A stretch of 64,000 nucleotides of DNA from Alkalihalobacillus sp. AL-G (GCF_030643805.1 NZ_CP094656.1:682001-746000), one strand, 5' to 3'; counted from the stretch's first letter, positions 30,639 through 39,391 are shown. A program made the numbers and translations. Notes: a model not told the origin generated them from the sequence alone.

Positions 30639-30667
30639 GAATGATACCGTTAAACAAGGCATACGAT
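30639..30667 (+). promoter_or_regulatory. Candidate sigma-E promoter of prkA
   Basis: GAATGATA, 13 bp, then CATACGAT. The -10 is one base from the sigma-E consensus CATACAAT and the spacing fits; the -35 match is partial. prkA is under sigma-E in B. subtilis. Confidence 0.4.
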
Positions 30668-30704
30668 GTATTACATGCACCATTATTCCTTGGAGGGGGT
30701 ACTC

Positions 30705-32603
30705 ATGGATATATTAGGTAAACTGCAACGGCACCGTGAAGAAGTAAAACGATTGGTTTGGGAAGGTACCTTCGCTGAATATTTGGAGATTCTACGAGAG
30801 CGTCCGGAAGTTGCTCAATCTGCCCATTCTCGTGTATATAATATGATTAAAAGTCATGGAATTGAACAAGGAAGCGACTCTAAAAAACGCTTCAAATTCT
30901 TTTCCAATCAGATTTTCGGGCTAGAAGAGGCTATTGAGCGACTTGTCGAGGAATATTTTCATCCTTCAGCAAAGCGCTTGGATGTTCGGAAAAGGATTTT
31001 ATTATTGATGGGTCCGGTAAGTGGAGGGAAATCAACGATAGTAACAATGCTGAAAAGAGGTCTTGAAGCATATTCAAGAACGGATGAAGGGGCAGTTTAT
31101 GCAATTAAAGGCTGTCCGATGCATGAAGATCCACTCCACTTAATCCCTCACAACTTACGGGAGGAATTTTACAAGAATTATGGGATTCGGATTGAAGGTT
31201 CCTTGTCACCTCTTAATGTAATGCGGTTGGAGAAGGAGTACGACGGACGGATTGAAGACATGATGGTAGAGCGGATATTCCTTAATGAAGACAAGCGAGT
31301 AGGTATCGGGACGTTTAGCCCGTCCGATCCAAAGTCCCAGGATATCGCTGATTTGACAGGAAGTATTGATTTTTCAACTATTGCTGAATTTGGATCTGAG
31401 TCAGACCCGCGTGCCTATCGGTTTGATGGTGAATTAAACAAAGCTAACAGAGGGATGATGGAATTTCAGGAAATGCTGAAGTGTGATGAAAAGTTCCTCT
31501 GGCATTTGCTGTCCCTTACCCAGGAAGGAAATTTTAAAGCAGGTCGGTTTGCATTGATTTCTGCGGATGAACTGATTGTAGCCCATACGAATGAAGCGGA
31601 GTACAAATCATTTATATCAAATAAAAAGAACGAGGCTTTACATTCAAGGATCATCGTAATGCCGATTCCTTATAACTTGAAGGTTACTGAGGAAGAGAAA
31701 ATATATGAGAAGATGATTAATGAGAGTGATATTGCTGACATTCACATTGCACCGCACGCACTTCGTGTCGCCGCAATTTTCTCAGTGCTTACAAGAATGA
31801 AGGAGTCTAGTAAACAGGGTGTTGATTTTGTTAAAAAGATGCGACTGTACGATGGGGAGAATGTTGAAGGGTTTAACACTGCCGATGTGGAAGAACTGAA
31901 AAAGGAATTTAATGATGAAGGTATGGGTGGAATTGATCCGCGGTATGTCATCAACCGTATCTCATCGGCAATAATTCGTAAGGATGTATCAGCAATCAAC
32001 CCACTTGATGTACTGCGATCATTAAAGGATGGATTGGATCAGCATGCATCAATATCGAAGGAAGACCGTGAAAAGTATATCAACTTTATCTCGGTAGCGC
32101 GAAAAGAATATGATGATATTGCGAAAAAAGAAGTTCAAAAAGCATTCGTATATTCGTATGAAGAATCTGCGAAAACATTAATGGATAATTATTTAGATAA
32201 TGTCGAAGCGTACTGTAATAAAAATAAGTTGCGTGATCCATTAACCGGTGATGAAATGAATCCAGATGAAAAATTAATGCGTTCAATCGAGGAGCAGATC
32301 GGGATCTCCGAGAATGCGAAAAAAGCGTTCCGTGAAGAGATTTTAATTCGTATTTCCGCCTATGCCCGCAAAGGGAAGAAATTCGATTACAATTCGCACG
32401 AGCGGTTACGTGAAGCAATTCAGAAGAAATTGTTCGCAGACCTGAAGGATGTCGTCAAGATTACAACGTCAACGAAAACCCCTGATGAGTCCCAGCTGAA
32501 GAAAGTGAATGAAGTCATCGCCCGTTTGATTGATGAACACGGGTATAACTCCATATCTGCAAACGAATTGCTCCGCTATGTCGGAAGCTTACTGAACCGA
32601 TAA
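30705..32603 (+). CDS. prkA: PrkA, AAA+ sporulation protein (serine kinase/protease-like)
   Basis: A 632-residue protein nearly co-linear with B. subtilis PrkA (631). It has an AAA+ core with Walker A GPVSGGKST, a long conserved middle (GTFSPSDPKSQDIADLTGSI) and a C-terminal domain resembling a eukaryotic-type kinase fold. It was first described as a serine protein kinase; more recent work on B. subtilis PrkA argues for a Lon-like protease acting in sporulation. ATG 30705 follows TTGGAGGGGG by 7 bp. Cytosolic, mother-cell expressed in B. subtilis. Followed by a long terminator; yhbH lies about 1.9 kb further on. Confidence 0.95.
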   Translation: MDILGKLQRHREEVKRLVWEGTFAEYLEILRERPEVAQSAHSRVYNMIKSHGIEQGSDSKKRFKFFSNQIFGLEEAIERLVEEYFHPSAKRLDVRKRILLLMGPVSGGKSTIVTMLKRGLEAYSRTDEGAVYAIKGCPMHEDPLHLIPHNLREEFYKNYGIRIEGSLSPLNVMRLEKEYDGRIEDMMVERIFLNEDKRVGIGTFSPSDPKSQDIADLTGSIDFSTIAEFGSESDPRAYRFDGELNKANRGMMEFQEMLKCDEKFLWHLLSLTQEGNFKAGRFALISADELIVAHTNEAEYKSFISNKKNEALHSRIIVMPIPYNLKVTEEEKIYEKMINESDIADIHIAPHALRVAAIFSVLTRMKESSKQGVDFVKKMRLYDGENVEGFNTADVEELKKEFNDEGMGGIDPRYVINRISSAIIRKDVSAINPLDVLRSLKDGLDQHASISKEDREKYINFISVARKEYDDIAKKEVQKAFVYSYEESAKTLMDNYLDNVEAYCNKNKLRDPLTGDEMNPDEKLMRSIEEQIGISENAKKAFREEILIRISAYARKGKKFDYNSHERLREAIQKKLFADLKDVVKITTSTKTPDESQLKKVNEVIARLIDEHGYNSISANELLRYVGSLLNR

Positions 32604-32610
32604 TGTGTAT

Positions 32611-32673
32611 GGGTCAGACACCTTGATTAAGCCTTGTTGAATATGGCTTACATTATGGTGTCTGGCCCTTTTT
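32611..32673 (+). terminator. Terminator after prkA
   Basis: A long hairpin: GGGTCAGACACC pairs with GGTGTCTGGCCC, with an inner stem AAGCC/GGCTT, then five Ts. Confidence 0.88.
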
Positions 32674-32816
32674 ATAACCTGTACATATTGATTTACAAAC
32701 GTATTCCGGTTTCCCTTTCCTCAATCTTCACAATAATTTAACAAGGCGTATACTTGCAGTTAAATTGTATAAAATGGTAGATTAAACATAACAAATAAAA
32801 AGGGTGTGTAAGCTTG

Positions 32817-33371
32817 ATGGCCAGAAACAGAGATGGGTTTTGGGAATGGGTCAAAGCAATCGGTATTGCCCTCTTAATCGCTTTCATCGTTCGTCAGTTT
32901 TTGTTCACGAACTACGTGGTTTATGGAGAATCAATGATGCCGACCATACAGGAAGGCAATCGTTTAATTGTAAGCAAAATAAACTATAATATAACAAATC
33001 CCGATCGGTTTGACTTAATTGTCTTCCACGCGAATGAAAAAGAGGATTACATTAAACGGATCATCGGCCTGCCTGGAGATAAGGTTGAGTATCGCAATGA
33101 TAAACTATTCATTAATGGTGAACCAGTAGAAGAGCCTTACCTTAAGCCGTTTAAAGAAGGACTTGAACAAGGAAGCCAATTGACAGGAGATTTTACATTA
33201 AAGGACATAACAGACGTTGAACGTGTTCCTGAGGGTATGATTTTCGTGCTCGGCGATAATCGTCTTCACAGTATTGACAGTCGTCATATCGGTTTTGTAC
33301 CAATCGAAAAAGTCGTCGGTGAGGTTAACCTCCGTTATTGGCCGGTTTCAGATTTTAAAGTCATCGAATAA
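32817..33371 (+). CDS. Signal peptidase I (Sip family)
   Basis: A 184-residue type I signal peptidase that cleaves secretory signal peptides on the outer face of the membrane. One N-terminal span (about 11-30); catalytic Ser39 in GESMMPT, Lys80 in DYIKRIIGLPGD and box E GDNRLHSIDSR. The small P-type (prokaryotic) layout with Ser/Lys dyad fits SipS/SipT. ATG 32817 is taken (AGGGTG 10 bp upstream); TTG 32814 is an alternative. In B. subtilis no sip gene lies between prkA and yhbH, so this is a local difference. Confidence 0.92.
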   Translation: MARNRDGFWEWVKAIGIALLIAFIVRQFLFTNYVVYGESMMPTIQEGNRLIVSKINYNITNPDRFDLIVFHANEKEDYIKRIIGLPGDKVEYRNDKLFINGEPVEEPYLKPFKEGLEQGSQLTGDFTLKDITDVERVPEGMIFVLGDNRLHSIDSRHIGFVPIEKVVGEVNLRYWPVSDFKVIE

Positions 33372-33420
33372 GGTTTAGATGGCAAATGCCTCGGGTAGTG
33401 TATAGCAAGAGGTGGTAAAG

Positions 33421-33591
33421 ATGGGCTACGATAAAGATACGAAACCAAAAAACAGCTCAATGGTACGGAATGAAGAAGAATTACAAGACCACAGTAAAAT
33501 TATGGAGCATGTCTCTTCGAATGTAGAAGTGAAGAAAAGTGGAAAAACTCCAGATCCGGAGCAGCATGATGATAAGGACGAAGATAAATAA
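33421..33591 (+). CDS. Small hydrophilic protein, 56 residues
   Basis: Starts with ATG behind GAGGTGG (8 bp) and codes for 56 charged residues with no hydrophobic segment: MGYDKDTKPKNSSM at the start and an acidic tail ending DDKDEDK. It probably is intrinsically disordered. It has its own strong terminator 10 bp after the stop. Not recognised; small acidic proteins like this are common in Bacillaceae. Confidence 0.65.
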   Translation: MGYDKDTKPKNSSMVRNEEELQDHSKIMEHVSSNVEVKKSGKTPDPEQHDDKDEDK

Positions 33592-33601
33592 GTTGAAGAG
33601 G

Positions 33602-33628
33602 GCTCGCCAGCAGGCGGGCTTTTTTTTT
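33602..33628 (+). terminator. Terminator after the small hydrophilic gene
   Basis: GCTCGCC pairs with GGCGGGC (one wobble), AGCA loop, followed by at least eight Ts. Confidence 0.9.
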
Positions 33629-33640
33629 GCACGTTGGGAA

Positions 33641-33759
33641 AGTATAACTTTTCAGCAAGAAGAATTGACCGTCGTTGGAGAAAAGTTTACGTCCCAAGTA
33701 TAAGTGCAGCTAGGGCGATCGCCACACCAAGGCTTTGCTCTTGCCAAGTTTTCCTTATT
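33641..33759 (-). repeat. Dispersed intergenic element, family B, copy 2 (inverted)
   Basis: The reverse complement of the copy at 27641: AGTATAACTTTTCAGCAAGA at this end, GCGATCGCC in the middle and CTTGCCAAGTTTTCCTTAT at the far end. No coding function. The stretch 33760-33960 after it holds nothing recognisable. Confidence 0.75.
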
Positions 33760-33964
33760 GCTTTTAAAAGCTACCTCCTAATTATTTTCTTAAAGGAGTT
33801 CCAAAAGAGTAAAAACAGGACCACCGCTAGCAACAAGGATACGATACCAATAATATATTCCACAAAGTGAAACCACCATTACAATAAACCCAATTATCGA
33901 TTTCATGAAAAAGCTTCGTTCAATTTAATTGTATCGAATTTTTTTAAACAGTATACATACGACT

Positions 33965-34345
33965 GCGGGATACAATCACCCATATATTAGGAGGATGAGT
34001 CCTGAAAAAACGATTTGCGGGACACAATCACCTATATATTAGGAGGATGAGTCCTGAAAAAACGATTTGCGGGACACAATCACCTATATATTAGGAGGAT
34101 GAGTCCTGAAAAAACGATTTGCGGGACACAATCACCTATATATTAGGAGGATGAGTCCTGAAAAAACGATTTGCGGGACACAATCACCCATATATTAGGA
34201 GGATGAGTCCTGAAAAAGTGATTTGCGGGATACAATCACCCATATATTAGGAGGTTGAGTCCTGAAAAAACGATTTGCGGGATACAATCACCTATATATT
34301 AGGAGGATGAGTCCTAAAAAAGTGATAGTGGGACACGATCCTATA
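33965..34345 (+). repeat. 52-bp tandem repeat array, seven units plus a remnant
   Basis: Units start with GCGGGA at 33965, 34017, 34069, 34121, 34173, 34225 and 34277, a period of exactly 52 bp, with a degenerate eighth start at 34328. Units 2-4 are identical; the others differ at a few positions (GATACA/GACACA, CCCATA/CCTATA, AAACGA/AAGTGA). Each unit contains AGGAGG and the mini-inverted AGGA...TCCT. The period is not a multiple of three and each forward frame meets stops, so no long protein is coded. It ends about 190 bp before yhbH. Confidence 0.97.
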
Positions 34346-34533
34346 TTTCAGAAGAATCGAACAGCAATACCTTCATCTCTTTAATACGTTGAAAATATAC
34401 TTAGACAAGCGTCCTTTTTGTTTGAACTTATTAGCAATTCTGAACTTTTACTGCATAGGATAGAGTAATCCCCGTATAGTATACGTGCTTTACAGGGATG
34501 GCATGTAATAAGTAAAAAAAGGAGGGGAATCAT

Positions 34534-35703
34534 ATGACCGTCAACAAAAAAGGTAACTTCGTCGTGTCACAGGAGAATTGGTCCCTCCATCGAAAAGGCT
34601 ATCAAGATCAGCAACGCCACATGGAGAAAGTACAGGATGCCTTAAAGAACAACCTACCGGATTTAATTAGCGAAGAAAGCATCATATTATCGAACGGCCA
34701 TGATGTCATCAAAATTCCGATTCGTTCCCTCGATGAATATAAAATTCGTTACAATTACGATAAAGCAAAGCATGCCGGACAGGGAGACGGTGACAGCCAG
34801 GTTGGTGATGTTATAGCACGCGAAGGTAAACCGAGCGGCAATAATGGAGCAGGAAAAGGTAAAGGTGCAGGAGACCAGGCTGGTAAGGATTATTACGAGG
34901 CAGAAGTATCCTTACTCGAAATTGAAGAACTTCTGTTCAAGGAGCTAGAGCTTCCGAATTTACAACAAAAAGAGCAGGATAACATCATTAGAGAAAAAGT
35001 TGAATTCAATGACATTCGAAAAACCGGCTTGATGGGCAACATCGATAAGAAAAAAACGATCCTGACCGCGTACAAACGGAATGCGTTAAAAGGTGAAGCA
35101 CAAATCATGCCGATTATTCCGGAAGATTTACGTTTTAAGACATGGAATGAAATCGAAAAGCCTGAATCCAAAGCCGTCGTATTAGCGATGATGGACACAT
35201 CAGGATCAATGGGAATTTGGGAAAAGTATATGGCGAGAAGCTTTTTCTTCTGGATGACCCGATTCCTACGTTCTAAATATGAAACCGTAGAAATTGAATT
35301 TATTGCACATCATACTGAAGCTAAGGTTGTTACAGAAGAAGATTTTTTTTCAAAAGGTGAAAGTGGAGGTACAATTTGCTCTTCCGTCTATCGAAAAGCA
35401 TTAGAGCTCATTGATGCTCGTTATGCACCGAGCCGCTACAACATTTATCCATTCCATTTTTCTGATGGGGATAATCTTACAAGTGACAATGCCAGGTGTA
35501 TAAAGCTCGTTCAGCAGCTTATGGAGGTTTCGAACATGTTCGGCTATGGGGAAGTGAATCCTTATAACCGCCACAGCACCTTAATGAGCGTGTACAAAAA
35601 CATCAACAATCCAAAATTTAATTACTATATCTTAAAAGAAAAACGAGACGTCTATCATTCGATGCGGAGCTTTTTCAGTAAAGAAGAACGAAATCCAGCT
35701 TGA
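34534..35703 (+). CDS. yhbH: YhbH, UPF0229/DUF444 stress and sporulation protein
   Basis: A 389-residue soluble protein with the UPF0229 layout: N-terminal [16 protein letters not shown], a glycine/charge-rich linker (about 95-125) and a C-terminal von Willebrand A-like domain with a MIDAS-type MMDTSGSMG. Proteins of this family (YeaH in E. coli) go together with PrkA/YeaG kinases, and prkA is close upstream here. In B. subtilis yhbH is sporulation-controlled. RBS AAAGGAGGGG. Followed by a terminator. The precise function is not known. Confidence 0.93.
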   Translation: MTVNKKGNFVVSQENWSLHRKGYQDQQRHMEKVQDALKNNLPDLISEESIILSNGHDVIKIPIRSLDEYKIRYNYDKAKHAGQGDGDSQVGDVIAREGKPSGNNGAGKGKGAGDQAGKDYYEAEVSLLEIEELLFKELELPNLQQKEQDNIIREKVEFNDIRKTGLMGNIDKKKTILTAYKRNALKGEAQIMPIIPEDLRFKTWNEIEKPESKAVVLAMMDTSGSMGIWEKYMARSFFFWMTRFLRSKYETVEIEFIAHHTEAKVVTEEDFFSKGESGGTICSSVYRKALELIDARYAPSRYNIYPFHFSDGDNLTSDNARCIKLVQQLMEVSNMFGYGEVNPYNRHSTLMSVYKNINNPKFNYYILKEKRDVYHSMRSFFSKEERNPA

Positions 35704-35712
35704 AGCAGTTAA

Positions 35713-35740
35713 CCCTTCATCAATGGATGGAGGGATTTTT
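35713..35740 (+). terminator. Terminator after yhbH
   Basis: CCCTTCATC pairs with GATGGAGGG (one mismatch-wobble), AATG loop, then five Ts. Confidence 0.85.
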
Positions 35741-35841
35741 ATGGAAAAATATTTCCTGGATTTTGAACGTATTAATGTATGAAGAATAAAAAGGTGGATA
35801 TCCTAAAACTGCGATACTAATTACATACTGGAGGGATATTC

Positions 35842-36129
35842 ATGAAAAACAAACTAATGATAATGGTACTCGCTCTTGGTTTATCGTTAACGGCTCTAGG
35901 AAGTACGGCTTTTGCAAATATGGATAATAACAACGATAACCGCATTGAAAATAATGACAATGGTCTCGGAAATAACGGCAATGGAATTAATGATGATAAC
36001 GGAGCCAACATTATGGATGTTAACGATACCGCCGCAAATGGTGATGAGGGTAATGATTGGGGTTGGATTGGACTTGCAGGGCTTTTAGGCTTGTTAGGAC
36101 TTAGACGAAGAAACGATCGCGCAGACTGA
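35842..36129 (+). CDS. Secreted WGxxGxxG family small protein
   Basis: 95 residues: a signal peptide (about 1-26, ending STAFA), an Asn/Asp/Gly-rich low-complexity middle and a C-terminal WGWIGLAGLLGLLGL hydrophobic segment followed by RRR. This is the WGxxGxxG-type C-terminal sorting pattern: Trp-Gly motif, membrane span, basic stop. It is expected to be exported and held or processed at the membrane by an unidentified sortase-like enzyme. RBS TGGAGGG; own terminator. Exact function unknown. Confidence 0.8.
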   Translation: MKNKLMIMVLALGLSLTALGSTAFANMDNNNDNRIENNDNGLGNNGNGINDDNGANIMDVNDTAANGDEGNDWGWIGLAGLLGLLGLRRRNDRAD

Positions 36130-36155
36130 CATTTTAAAGTTAAGGAAAACCTTTG

Positions 36156-36183
36156 AAAGCCATCCAATATGATGGCTTTTTTC
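36156..36183 (+). terminator. Terminator after the WGxxGxxG gene
   Basis: AAAGCCATC pairs with GATGGCTTT and is followed by six Ts. Confidence 0.85.
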
Positions 36184-36342
36184 ATGTTTTAAAAAAGGGG
36201 TTTTTATGGAAAAATAATCTCACTTATCCTACATACACTAATTAAAAAACAGTTCTAAAAAGGTTCATCGATTGGGACAAGCCGAATTTTTTATTGGACA
36301 ACAAATAGAACGGGGGCGGTTACATTCCGAAGGCTATCTCTT

Positions 36343-37170
36343 TTGACAATAGTTATGCTATTCCTCTTTTCTCCGCAACCTGCTGAAGCGTTATGGAAAA
36401 CCAATATGGAGCTGCACTTTCTAGATGTTGGACAAGCGGATGCAATCTATTTGGAAACATCGAATGGGAAAAATGTATTGATCGATTCTGGAGACGAGCA
36501 TGATGGGGAAAAGGTGGTATCCTACCTTCAAAATAGGGGTGTCGAACATCTCGATTTAGTCATAGCAACACACCCGCACCATGATCATATCGGAAGCATG
36601 GATCGTATTCTTGAGTCATTTGATGTAGATTCATTTTATATGCCTACCGTCACGTATCACACCTCATATTATAAAAGGTTGATCAACTCAATTGATCGAA
36701 ACGGCATTGTCATCCATGAGGCGAAGGCGGGGGTTAAGGTGAAGCTGGCGAGAAATATTAAGATTGAGTTCTTAGCACCATCGAAAAAAAGATATAAAAG
36801 CTTAAACGATTACTCAGCTGTGATACGGATCCAACATAATAAGAATTCATTTTTGCTGATGGCCGATGCTGGTGTTGTTTCAGAACGCCAGCTGTTAAAA
36901 AGGTTGGGTGATGACCCTGTCGATCTTATAAAAGTTGCCCATCACGGTGCCAATACCGGAACAACAAAAGAACTTCTTAGACGTACAAAACCGAAACATG
37001 CGGTCATTTCAGTAGGTCGTAAAAATAAATACGGATACCCAAGCAAAGAAGTTCTCAACCGTTTAAAAAAGAATGATGTTCAGGTGTTTCGAACAGATAA
37101 ACTCGGAACGATCATTATAAAGAGTGACGGGAAGACGTTGAAAGTTTTAACCGAACTACCTCAGTCATGA
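36343..37170 (+). CDS. Secreted ComEC-like MBL-fold hydrolase
   Basis: A metallo-beta-lactamase fold protein of 275 residues related to the C-terminal hydrolase part of ComEC. Motifs: FLDVGQADAIYL, LIDSGDEHDGEK, THPHHDHIG, LLMADAG, VAHHGANTGT. A signal-peptide-like hydrophobic start ending PAEA suggests export. The start is uncertain: TTG 36343 lacks a nearby RBS, while the best site (GGGGGCGG at 36312) is 24 bp upstream, where in-frame codons TFRRLSLL would complete a proper signal peptide but no ATG/GTG/TTG exists. A ComFB-type gene overlaps the 3' end on the other strand. Confidence 0.82.
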   Translation: MTIVMLFLFSPQPAEALWKTNMELHFLDVGQADAIYLETSNGKNVLIDSGDEHDGEKVVSYLQNRGVEHLDLVIATHPHHDHIGSMDRILESFDVDSFYMPTVTYHTSYYKRLINSIDRNGIVIHEAKAGVKVKLARNIKIEFLAPSKKRYKSLNDYSAVIRIQHNKNSFLLMADAGVVSERQLLKRLGDDPVDLIKVAHHGANTGTTKELLRRTKPKHAVISVGRKNKYGYPSKEVLNRLKKNDVQVFRTDKLGTIIIKSDGKTLKVLTELPQS

Positions 37171-37442
37171 TTAGGGTTTTTCCGAACGACATGAATGGCA
37201 CCGATTATATGTTTGTTAAGCATTTCTCTCATAAACGGTTTTCCGAATAATTCGTACACCAGGTTACGCTTATCATCTGAAGTGACATAACGGGCGGGAA
37301 TGCTGTTTAAGCTTAAAGCAATGATATCGACAGTACATTTTTCACAGCGACAGACGGTTTGGTAATCAGGGCTGTTTAACAACACCTTTACGATCGTAGG
37401 TACAATCTCTTCCATTACATTGTAAAACTGCTTATTGTTCAT
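37161..37442 (-). CDS. ComFB family protein
   Basis: A 93-residue protein of the late competence ComFB family. It has the typical VMEEIVPTIVKVLLNSPDY helix, the cysteine cluster CRCEKCTVDIIALSLNSIPA and the RYVTSDD turn. It may bind zinc; in cyanobacteria ComFB-like proteins bind cyclic di-nucleotides, which is not shown here. ATG with AAGGTGG. Its 3' end overlaps the convergent MBL gene by 10 bp. Away from comF, so a role in competence is not certain. Confidence 0.85.
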   Translation of the reverse strand: MNNKQFYNVMEEIVPTIVKVLLNSPDYQTVCRCEKCTVDIIALSLNSIPARYVTSDDKRNLVYELFGKPFMREMLNKHIIGAIHVVRKNPNHD

Positions 37443-37640
37443 AGTGCCACCTTCATGATGTCAATTTTAAATTGATACATTTACAGTGTAGAGGAAATTG
37501 TTTGGAATTGAAACATATATTTCAAAGTACTTTTTGTGAGTTAAATCAAACCATTTCTTAAAGGTGAAAAAGCAGAAAAAAGAGGAAAAATAATCTGAAT
37601 CAGTGCCGGCTACAATATAAGGGAAAGGAGGAATGCATTT

Positions 37641-38075
37641 ATGTCAGAACAACTTCGAAACATAATGTCCAATAATATTGCCTCTGTATCATCTCAACAA
37701 TCTTTACGTGAAGCAGCGGCGTTAATGAGCCAATTCAATGTAGGTTCATTACCGGTTGTAGACAACGGACAGGTGCGTGGTATTATTACAGACCGTGATA
37801 TAACACTCCGGTCAACAGCACAGGGACTTGATGGTAATACACCTGTATCGCAGTGTATGTCCTCAAACCTCGTTTCAGGTAATCCGAATATGGACGCCCA
37901 CGAGGCTGCACAGCTTATGTCCCAGAATCAAATCCGTCGTTTGCCGGTAGTGGAGAACAATCAAATCGTCGGTATGGTTTCCCTTGGCGACCTTGCAACG
38001 AAAAATGTTTATCAAAACGAGGCAGGACAAGCACTTTCAAGCATTTCAACTCCTTCCCAACCGCAACAACAATAA
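37641..38075 (+). CDS. yhcV: CBS-domain protein YhcV
   Basis: A 144-residue cytosolic protein consisting of two CBS domains (about 7-60 and 72-128), each with the RxxPVV(D/E)N and G(I/M)(I/V)(T/S) pattern (SLPVVDNGQVRGIIT, RRLPVVENNQIVGMVS), followed by a Gln/Ser/Pro-rich tail. CBS pairs bind adenosine nucleotides. The target is unknown. RBS AAAGGAGG. It opens the yhcV-yhcW-yhcX order known from B. subtilis. Confidence 0.88.
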   Translation: MSEQLRNIMSNNIASVSSQQSLREAAALMSQFNVGSLPVVDNGQVRGIITDRDITLRSTAQGLDGNTPVSQCMSSNLVSGNPNMDAHEAAQLMSQNQIRRLPVVENNQIVGMVSLGDLATKNVYQNEAGQALSSISTPSQPQQQ

Positions 38076-38087
38076 CGGTACACATTA

Positions 38088-38124
38088 AAGGGAGCAGACT
38101 TTCATGGTCTTGCTTCCTTTTTTG
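38088..38124 (+). terminator. Terminator after yhcV
   Basis: AAGGGAGCAGAC pairs with GGTCTTGCTTCCTT with one bulge, followed by six Ts. Confidence 0.75.
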
Positions 38125-38275
38125 ATAGCTAATTGAGTGTTATAAACATTTAATATGAGTTAGCTTTACATAAAAACTTCAATCACATCAGCTTTTTTTA
38201 AAGCGCAACGATTATTACCATTTGTGATTATTTGATAAACTAATGGAAAGGAAACTAAATGGGGAGTGAGATTAC

Positions 38276-38953
38276 ATGATCAAGGCAGTTGTGTTTGATT
38301 TTGATGGGACGATTTTAGATACAGAATCGTGTGAATTCGAGGGATTGCAAACGATTTATAAAGAATATGGCGCGGAATTGCCGATTGAAGTTTGGGGAGA
38401 GTGTATCGGAACACACGCCAATTTTTTTGATGCTCATGAATATCTGGAGAAACAAATTGGAAAATCGCTTGACCGGGACATGATCAAGCAAAAGCGTAAA
38501 GACCTTTTTACAGAACAGATCAAAACGAAGTCTACGTTACCAGGTGTCATTGAATACCTTGAAGCAGCAAAAAGGCTCGGCTTAAAGATCGGGCTTGCTT
38601 CGAGTTCTACATATGAATGGGTCAGTTCTCACCTCGATAATCTCGGGATCAGTGAGTATTTCGAATGTATAAGAACGTCCAATGATGTCGAGAACGTCAA
38701 ACCTGATCCAACACTTTATATGGAAACGGTAAAATGCCTAGATATCAAACCAGAAGAGGCAATCGCATTTGAAGACTCTTCAAATGGTGCAAAGGCTGCG
38801 AAACAAGCGGGTTTATATTGTGTCGTCATACCGAATTTGGTAACAAGCCATTTAACCTTCGATGACTTGGACTTAAAATTGGAATCCCTTGCTGAATTGA
38901 AATTAGAGGATATGATCAGTCGGTTTACAAACGAGCACAAAGAGGGAAAATGA
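38276..38953 (+). CDS. yhcW: HAD-superfamily phosphatase YhcW (beta-phosphoglucomutase-like)
   Basis: A 225-residue soluble HAD hydrolase. Motif I is VFDFDGTILDTES (nucleophile first Asp), motif II ASSSTYEW, motif III KPDPTLY and motif IV IAFEDSSNG; a helical C1 cap lies between motifs I and II. The class includes phosphoglycolate phosphatases and beta-phosphoglucomutases, which cannot be told apart here. The VOC gene starts inside its stop codon (ATGA overlap), so the two are translationally coupled. Confidence 0.87.
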   Translation: MIKAVVFDFDGTILDTESCEFEGLQTIYKEYGAELPIEVWGECIGTHANFFDAHEYLEKQIGKSLDRDMIKQKRKDLFTEQIKTKSTLPGVIEYLEAAKRLGLKIGLASSSTYEWVSSHLDNLGISEYFECIRTSNDVENVKPDPTLYMETVKCLDIKPEEAIAFEDSSNGAKAAKQAGLYCVVIPNLVTSHLTFDDLDLKLESLAELKLEDMISRFTNEHKEGK

Positions 38954-39342
38954 AAATAAACGGGTTTAACCACGTCACATTGATCGTTGGTAACCTTTCT
39001 GCCTCACTCCAATTTTATGAAAAGGTGCTCGGATTAAAAAGGATCCACCTTGGGAATACCGATGCTTACCTGTTGTGGGGTAGTGCTTGGATCTGCTTAA
39101 TGGAACGAAAAGACACTTTAGCAAAAGGAGAACATGTGCGAGGGGTTGACCATATCGCATTTTCTATCGCTGAAGATGATTTTGATGAAGCGGTTGAAAA
39201 GCTGAAACAAGCGAATGTCTCGATAGTACGTGGCCCAATCCAAAGAGGCGGAGGGAAAGTGATTAACTTTCTCGATCCCGATGAAATCCAGCTTGAATTG
39301 AATACATCCGATTTAGAAACAAGGATGAAGGATTGGAAATAG
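38950..39342 (+). CDS. VOC/glyoxalase family protein (FosB/FosX-like fold)
   Basis: 130 residues with the vicinal oxygen chelate layout: FNHVTLIVGNLSASLQFYEK, a second half starting RGVDHIAFSI and the terminal FLDPDEIQLEL with metal-binding Glu. His9 (NHV), the second His (VDHI) and the late Glu are the expected metal ligands. The pattern resembles fosfomycin-thiol transferases as well as plain glyoxalases, so a resistance role is only possible, not shown. It starts within the stop of yhcW. Confidence 0.8.
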   Translation: MKINGFNHVTLIVGNLSASLQFYEKVLGLKRIHLGNTDAYLLWGSAWICLMERKDTLAKGEHVRGVDHIAFSIAEDDFDEAVEKLKQANVSIVRGPIQRGGGKVINFLDPDEIQLELNTSDLETRMKDWK

Positions 39343-39391
39343 CGAATTGGAACGTTGTTGAAAACACACCATTTTGGGAAGGAAGATAACG

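Noticed and set aside
33965-34345. CRISPR array
   Set aside because: The units are directly adjacent with a constant 52-bp period and no variable spacers, and no cas gene is present.
35741-35782. 13-codon frame MEKYFLDFERINV after yhbH
   Set aside because: It begins directly in the T tract of the terminator and has no separate RBS apart from the hairpin arm.
38950-39342. Specific call as fosfomycin resistance protein
   Set aside because: The VOC fold and metal ligands are shared with many glyoxalase-like proteins, and no residue seen here settles the substrate.
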